From an uncultured Gemmataceae bacterium (GTDB taxonomy: Bacteria > Planctomycetota > Planctomycetia > Gemmatales > Gemmataceae): a stretch of 64,000 bases of DNA. The stretch covers positions 1 through 64,000 of the forward strand of contig CALDUY010000021.1 in the NCBI GenBank assembly GCA_937923405.1. Direction: 5' to 3'. Below are positions 60,011 through 64,000 of this stretch, in pieces; position 1 is the first letter of the stretch, and each line of letters starts with the position of its first letter. The notes under the pieces are model-generated. The model was not told the origin of the DNA and did no database searches. It saw nothing but the letters and a program-made list of their open reading frames with translations. Position numbers and translations under genes: made by a program.

Positions 60011-61189
60011 ATGTGGCAGGTGTTGTTTCGCATCCCTTATGGTGAAGAAGGCATCCCAGTCTTCGGCTTCGGGATGATGTTGTTCGTGGCCTTTCTCGCC
60101 TGCACCTGGCTGGCCGGTCGCCGCGCCGAACTCGAAGGCATCGCCAAGGAGATCGTGCAGGACATTGCCATCTGGCTGTTCCTGGGCGGTCTATTGGGGG
60201 CACGCCTGGTCTTTCTGCTGACCGATAAAGATGCCCCACCGTTCCGCGATTGGTTCCTCAAACTCAAGCTGCTGACCATCTGGGAAGGCGGCATCGTACT
60301 GTATGGCTCGCTGCTGGGCGGAACCGCGGCCTACTTCCTCGCCTGGGGCTTGATCTATCGCAAACGCGGGCTGAAGACGCTGCCGTTTCTCGATGCCGTC
60401 GCCCCGTCGATCGCTCTGGGCATCGCGCTGGGACGAATCGGCTGTTTACTCAATGGTTGCTGCTACGGTCAGGTGGCCGCTGCCGACTGCTCCTCGATCG
60501 TCTGTGCTTACTTTCCGATGACCGCTCCCTGCCGCGAGGGACTCGTCGAAAGCGGGGCGCAATCCGTGGCTGGCTTTCTCGTGACCGAGAGCCTCGAAGG
60601 AGACGGCGAAGGGGCACGCATCGGTTCAGTCGAACCCGGCTCGGCAGCCTATCGCGCTGGTCTGCGACCCGGCGCGATCATCACCAGCTTCAACGGCAAG
60701 CCGATCCGCTCGCCCAGCGATCTGAACTTCTACCTCGGCAGTGGGGCGATTCTACCGCGCGGCCAAACGACCTTCGTCTTCGAGGTGAAGCCCACAGCCA
60801 AGGATCCGCCCCAGACCGTGGCCTTTGTGCCGCGCTCCCTAGGTTTGTATCCCACCCAAGTCTACGAGACGATCAGCATGGTGCTGCTGTTGCTAGTCTT
60901 GCTGGCCTACTATCCCCTGCGCCATACGCCTGGGCAGGTGATGGCCGTGTTGATGATCTGTTACGGCATGCACCGCTATCTCAACGAACTCCTACGGGAT
61001 GATCCACGCCCCAAGGGATTTGAGAGTTACGGGAGCCTGTTTCTCATTATTGCTGGCTTGGCGATGTGGTGGCTACTGCGACTGACGAACCGGGCACGCT
61101 CGGCGAGCGAGGCTCCAGCGTCGTTGGCTGGCTCGAGCGAGTCAGCAAGTAACTCACCACCAAACCCAGCGACAACCCCAACAAATTGA
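60011..61189 (+). CDS. lgt: Prolipoprotein diacylglyceryl transferase with inserted PDZ domain
   Basis: Lgt transfers diacylglycerol from phosphatidylglycerol to the lipobox cysteine of prolipoproteins. The 392-residue product has the multi-pass core: FGFGMMLFVAFLACTWLAGRRAE, GGLLGARLVFLL, WEGGIVLYGSLLGGTAAYFL, the signature GIALGRIGCLLNGCCYG, and LYPTQVYETISMVLLLLVLLA with GMHRYLNELLRDDPRP near the end. Between the signature and LYPTQ (about residues 180-280) a PDZ domain is inserted (ARIGSVEPGSAAYRAGLRPGAIITSFNGKPI), expected to face outwards. A low-complexity tail (SASEAPASLAGSSESAS) ends the protein and its coding DNA overlaps the convergent VanZ gene. Start at 60011 is chosen because it begins the first helix. 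Confidence 0.93.
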   Translation: MWQVLFRIPYGEEGIPVFGFGMMLFVAFLACTWLAGRRAELEGIAKEIVQDIAIWLFLGGLLGARLVFLLTDKDAPPFRDWFLKLKLLTIWEGGIVLYGSLLGGTAAYFLAWGLIYRKRGLKTLPFLDAVAPSIALGIALGRIGCLLNGCCYGQVAAADCSSIVCAYFPMTAPCREGLVESGAQSVAGFLVTESLEGDGEGARIGSVEPGSAAYRAGLRPGAIITSFNGKPIRSPSDLNFYLGSGAILPRGQTTFVFEVKPTAKDPPQTVAFVPRSLGLYPTQVYETISMVLLLLVLLAYYPLRHTPGQVMAVLMICYGMHRYLNELLRDDPRPKGFESYGSLFLIIAGLAMWWLLRLTNRARSASEAPASLAGSSESASNSPPNPATTPTN

Positions 61190-61502
61190 TGCCCACGTCG
61201 TAGATCGAGCCATGACGGCCTGGAACGAACGTCTGGCCCACCTCAGTTAGCACGGCATGGCTGGCCAGTACCAACCACAGAGCCACGCGCTGCTGGCGTG
61301 TCGCCGGCAACCAGAGCACTAGCAGCGTCAGGAAGGCATAAGCGCAGATGTGTACCGCCTTGCTCGCCGAAAAGGTCATTTCTTCCGGAAGCAACGCCTG
61401 AGCCACCCGAGGCGGCTGCGGACTCAGCAGCGCCCAGGTCAGGAGGGCCAACAGCGACCACCAGACGGACCAGCGAACCACTCCTCGGCTCCAGAACGCC
61501 AT
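61047..61502 (-). CDS. VanZ-family membrane protein
   Basis: The 151-residue product has about four membrane helices and the VanZ-like pattern WALLSPQPP, KAVHICAYAFLTLLVLWL, LVLASHAVLTEVGQTFVPGRHGSIYDVGINLLG with the conserved E-x-x-Q and D-x-x-x-N. The role of the family is unclear, except for VanZ in teicoplanin resistance. Its 3' end overlaps the lgt 3' end by 143 bases on the opposite strand. AGGAGG lies 8 bases before the ATG at 61502. The FAH-family gene ends 14 bases upstream. Confidence 0.82.
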   Translation of the reverse strand: MAFWSRGVVRWSVWWSLLALLTWALLSPQPPRVAQALLPEEMTFSASKAVHICAYAFLTLLVLWLPATRQQRVALWLVLASHAVLTEVGQTFVPGRHGSIYDVGINLLGLSLGLVVSYLLTRSSQPTTLEPRSPSVPGSSVAVATTSPSQQ

Positions 61503-61516
61503 CTTTTGCCTCCTTG

Positions 61517-62356
61517 TCAGGCGACGCAATTGCACAGCTGCCCAATCCCGTCCACCTCGATGCGCACCTCGTCACCGCTTGCCAGGGTGAAGTCCTCCCC
61601 CGGAACGATGCCGGTACCGGTGAGCAGGATCACGCCATTGGGAAAGCTCGTTTCCTTGCTGAGCCAGCCGACCAGTTCCTCGAAGGAGCGTTTCATCATG
61701 CCCAGGTGCGTGCTGCCCTCGAAGACTGGACGCCCCTGGCGAAGAATCGTCAGGCGGATCGTGGTCTGGTCCAGAGGAGGCAGTCCGCCCAGTAGCGTGA
61801 CGACCGGTCCCAATGCGCAGGAGCCATCGTACAGTTTTGCCTGAGGAAGATACAACGGGTTCTCGCCCTCGATGTCGCGCGAACTCATGTCGTTGCCGAT
61901 TGTGTAGCCGACGATCCGCAGCGATGGCGACACCACCAGAGCCAGTTCCGGTTCGGGCACGCTCCAGGTAGCATCCCGGCGAATGCGGACCGGTTCGCCA
62001 GGACCAACAACACGCCAGGCCGGAGCCTTGAAGAACAACTCCGGACGAGCCGCCGTGTAGACAGCGTCGTAGAACCGGGACGCGCCACTACCCGCGGACT
62101 CTTCCTCACGAGCTACCTTGCTGCGAATGTAGGTTACCCCTGCGGCCCAGACTTCCTGTTCGTCGATGGGGGCCAACAGCTTGACCTGATCAAGAGGCCT
62201 GGCCGGTCCCAACGGCAGCGATTTTAAGATATTTTTAAGATCTTCTGAATACAAAACTGAACTCAACGAGTACTGGTCGGGCACAGCGCGGACCATGGCC
62301 GACTCGACGACGCCGACTCGGACTTGGTTCTGTTCGCGGAATTTGCACAGTTGCAT
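61517..62356 (-). CDS. Fumarylacetoacetate hydrolase family protein
   Basis: The 279-residue product has the FAH metal site: WSVPEPELALVVS with the E-x-E, and GNDMSSRDIEGENPLYLPQAKLYDGSCALGP with the distal Asp, plus ILLTGTGIVPGEDFTLASGDEVRIEVDGIG at the end. Members hydrolyse or decarboxylate carbon-carbon bonds in sugar acid or aromatic breakdown; DUF2437/2-hydroxyhepta-diene isomerases and D-arabinonate-type dehydratases are close. The start at 62356 (MQLCKFREQNQ) follows AAAGGAGAGC; the longer ORF from 62545 overlaps the neighbouring GTPase and is rejected. It lies 34 bases after the MnmE-like gene and 14 before VanZ. Confidence 0.88.
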   Translation of the reverse strand: MQLCKFREQNQVRVGVVESAMVRAVPDQYSLSSVLYSEDLKNILKSLPLGPARPLDQVKLLAPIDEQEVWAAGVTYIRSKVAREEESAGSGASRFYDAVYTAARPELFFKAPAWRVVGPGEPVRIRRDATWSVPEPELALVVSPSLRIVGYTIGNDMSSRDIEGENPLYLPQAKLYDGSCALGPVVTLLGGLPPLDQTTIRLTILRQGRPVFEGSTHLGMMKRSFEELVGWLSKETSFPNGVILLTGTGIVPGEDFTLASGDEVRIEVDGIGQLCNCVA

Positions 62357-62390
62357 AGTCGTGCTCTCCTTTTGTATCCAGGGTATGAGA

Positions 62391-63422
62391 TCACGGTGAA
62401 GAGAGCGAGCGAACCTCGGCCATCTGCTCGGGCGTGCAGGGGACACCGGCCCCCGGCGGCGGCGGGTTAGGCACCAACCAGCTCGAGAGTAACTGAACCA
62501 GCCTGTCGAGTCCCTCTCCAGTCGTCGCGGAAACGCGCGGCGCATCTTCGACTAGCGAAAGATCCCAGGTCGGCGGTTGATCGATCTTGTTGACGACGAT
62601 TCGACAGGGGGCAGCAAGCGTTTGCTCCGGGAGCAACGGTGGCGACTCGGTCGTGGCCACTAGCCACAACACCAGATCGGCGCTGGTTAGCACACTTCGC
62701 GCCTGGTCGATGCCGGCTCGTTCCAGTTCGCCGCTAGGCCTATGCAGTCCGGCGGTGTCGAACAACTCGATCGGCCAACCATCGATGGCCAACGAGGTAG
62801 AAACCACGTCGCGCGTCGTGCCTGGCGTGGGAGAGACGATGGCTCGCTGATACCCCGCCAGGGCGTTGACCAGGCTGCTCTTGCCGACGTTGGGAGCCCC
62901 AGCCAACACCACACGAAATGACGTCGTCAGACGTTGCCCCAGAGGGAGGCGTTCCACCAAGGCTCGACGCATTCTCTCGTCTCCCTGGCGAGCTTGCTGC
63001 AAGTCGCGTCGAAACGCTCCGTGGAACTGATCGAGGAGGATGTTGGCGGTTCGCACCGTACAGGCCCGAGCCAGCAAAACGGCCACGTCCCCGAGTTCCG
63101 CACCGGAGTACGCTTCCCAGTCGACAACTTGAGCGCCATGCTGGGCACAAAGATCGAGCAACAACCGCACCACCGCTCGCCCACCGTGAACGTGAAACTC
63201 GACCTCCGGAGGGTCGGCGCGGCGCACTACCAAAATCCCCTCGTCGATCAGCTCGACCCCGACGCGGCCCAACCACCAACGGCCCGGAGTCAATGTCGTC
63301 TGGCCGGTGCGCGGCGTGAAGATCGTCTGAGCGATCGACCAGGCCAGGGGACCGCGAATTCCGATCACCGCCAGAGCGCTTTTGCCAGGCGGCGTCAACA
63401 GAGCGGCGACGGTAGTAGTCAC
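62391..63422 (-). CDS. Short MnmE/TrmE-like GTPase lacking the C-terminal motif
   Basis: The 343-residue product resembles the tRNA-modifying GTPase MnmE but is about 110 residues shorter. It has the TrmE N-terminal domain (TVAALLTPPGKSALAVIGIRG), a helical segment, and a G domain (about residues 165-300) with G1 GAPNVGKSSL, G2 PTPGTTRDVV, G3 DTAGLHRPS and G4 VNKIDQ. The C-terminal helical part ends at EVRSLSSP, so the CxGK motif that MnmE needs for U34 modification is absent. It may be a specialised paralogue or a degenerate MnmE. It overlaps the coaX stop by 4 bases (ATGA), so it is coupled to it. Confidence 0.78.
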   Translation of the reverse strand: MTTTVAALLTPPGKSALAVIGIRGPLAWSIAQTIFTPRTGQTTLTPGRWWLGRVGVELIDEGILVVRRADPPEVEFHVHGGRAVVRLLLDLCAQHGAQVVDWEAYSGAELGDVAVLLARACTVRTANILLDQFHGAFRRDLQQARQGDERMRRALVERLPLGQRLTTSFRVVLAGAPNVGKSSLVNALAGYQRAIVSPTPGTTRDVVSTSLAIDGWPIELFDTAGLHRPSGELERAGIDQARSVLTSADLVLWLVATTESPPLLPEQTLAAPCRIVVNKIDQPPTWDLSLVEDAPRVSATTGEGLDRLVQLLSSWLVPNPPPPGAGVPCTPEQMAEVRSLSSP

Positions 63423-64000
63423 GGCAACGCCTCGATACTATCGACCATGCCAATGAGCGTCTGTTCGGGCCAGAGCATCAGATCGCGCCACGGTTCCGAA
63501 CGCGGTTCGTCGAGCAAGCCCATGGCCTGGGCCAACAGCGACGATTGGCCTCCCGTGAAGAAGATGCGCGGCGGGGAGCTGGCCCGTTCCGCGTATTGCC
63601 GAACTGCCTCCCGGATGCCGCCGCCGACCGCCAGCACCAGCCCCGCTTGCATTGCTGAGATGGTGTCGCCTGCGGGAAGCCTGGGTACTGGTAGGGTTAC
63701 TCCGACCCGAGGCAACAGGGCGGCGTGGCGATGCAGGGCATCGGCCATCAGTTCCAACCCCGGAAAGATCGAACCGCCACGAAAGACGTGGGACTCGTCG
63801 AGCCAGTCCACCGTAACCGCCGTTCCCGCGCCGATCAGCACTGCGCCGCGTCCGGCTTGCAGATGTCGCTTCGCCGCCACCGCGTTGAGCAGACGATCGA
63901 TGCCAGCATGATCAGGCTTGGCCAGAGCGACGTCCAAGGGCAGCTGGGCTGCTCGTTCCAGACGGAGGACACGCTCACCGCGAGACTCTAGCCAAGCGGC
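63419..64000 (-). CDS. coaX: Type III pantothenate kinase (5' end outside the window)
   Basis: CoaX phosphorylates pantothenate, the first step of coenzyme A synthesis. The visible 193 residues cover the C-terminal two thirds: DHAGIDRLLNAVAAKRHL, LIGAGTAVTVDWLDESHVFRGGSIFPGLELM with the family's catalytic region, and GPx-like TISAMQAGLVLAVGGGIREAV with the ATP-binding end. The frame is open up to base 64000, so the start lies beyond the window; the TTG at 63937 is not the true start. Its stop overlaps the MnmE-like start by 4 bases. Confidence 0.92.
   Translation of the reverse strand, partial: AAWLESRGERVLRLERAAQLPLDVALAKPDHAGIDRLLNAVAAKRHLQAGRGAVLIGAGTAVTVDWLDESHVFRGGSIFPGLELMADALHRHAALLPRVGVTLPVPRLPAGDTISAMQAGLVLAVGGGIREAVRQYAERASSPPRIFFTGGQSSLLAQAMGLLDEPRSEPWRDLMLWPEQTLIGMVDSIEALP

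Overview
This 64 kb window is a planctomycete chromosome segment, most likely from the Gemmataceae or a close relative. That placement is an inference from gene content: three DUF1559 pseudopilin-like proteins, a PVC-type heme-binding CxxCH protein, a CRTAC1-like FG-GAP protein, ThuA and DUF1080 proteins, two Tat-exported Gfo/Idh/MocA oxidoreductases, a Uma2 protein, DUF2617, and a family typical of Gemmata that ends in HVRGCWVxDLLLGK. The sequence is GC-rich, and most genes sit in short co-directional runs.

Layout. 1-2.2 kb: the edge of an ISAs1-like insertion sequence, a broken RHS gene fused to an unknown zinc-ribbon protein, and tRNA-Thr(CGT). 2.5-16.3 kb: ClpS, a VWA protein, an FHA-GAF-PP2C phosphatase, a MA-type peptidase, a TerB-like protein, SMP-30, an ABC-2 exporter with a zinc-ribbon membrane protein, DUF2617, ThuA, glutathione peroxidase and a protein-glutaminase-like enzyme. 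16.5-24.8 kb: DUF1559 genes, then lepA with a duplicated 5' end flanking a 1.5-kb DUF1559 cassette, a frameshifted Uma2, and a very large signal peptidase I (lepB). 24.8-29.6 kb: a Tol-like run of YbgC thioesterase, TolQ-like, TolR-like, a second membrane protein and a membrane GTPase. 29.7-49 kb: a Gemmata-type family protein, a Gfo/Idh protein, a response regulator, aconitase containing an intein, a PVC cytochrome, an M28 peptidase, an APC-USP transporter, an M20 peptidase, a YiiX-like hydrolase and a DUF1559/lipoprotein pair. 49-56 kb: a CRTAC1-TPR-receiver/PP2C run ending in a predicted selenoprotein, a Gfo/Idh protein and tRNA-Ala(CGC). 56.3-64 kb: M20 dipeptidase, HemF, DUF1080, thioredoxin, Lgt with a PDZ insertion, VanZ, an FAH-family protein, a short MnmE-like GTPase and CoaX.

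How the genes work together. Much of the window concerns the cell envelope: lipoprotein maturation (Lgt), signal peptide removal (LepB), exported lipoproteins and pseudopilins, and a pmf-driven TolQR-like motor coupled to a GTPase. A second theme is redox and metabolism: aconitase, HemF, glutathione peroxidase, thioredoxin and the selenoprotein. The four strongest leads are (1) the UGA-containing thioredoxin-like gene with a SECIS-like hairpin, (2) the intein placed between two iron-sulfur ligands of aconitase, (3) the duplicated and partly recoded 5' end of lepA around a small cassette, and (4) the ybgC-tolQ-tolR-GTPase operon. Near-palindromic 18-26 bp repeats are scattered between genes, and one TAGAGCGC repeat coincides with the stop codon of three genes.
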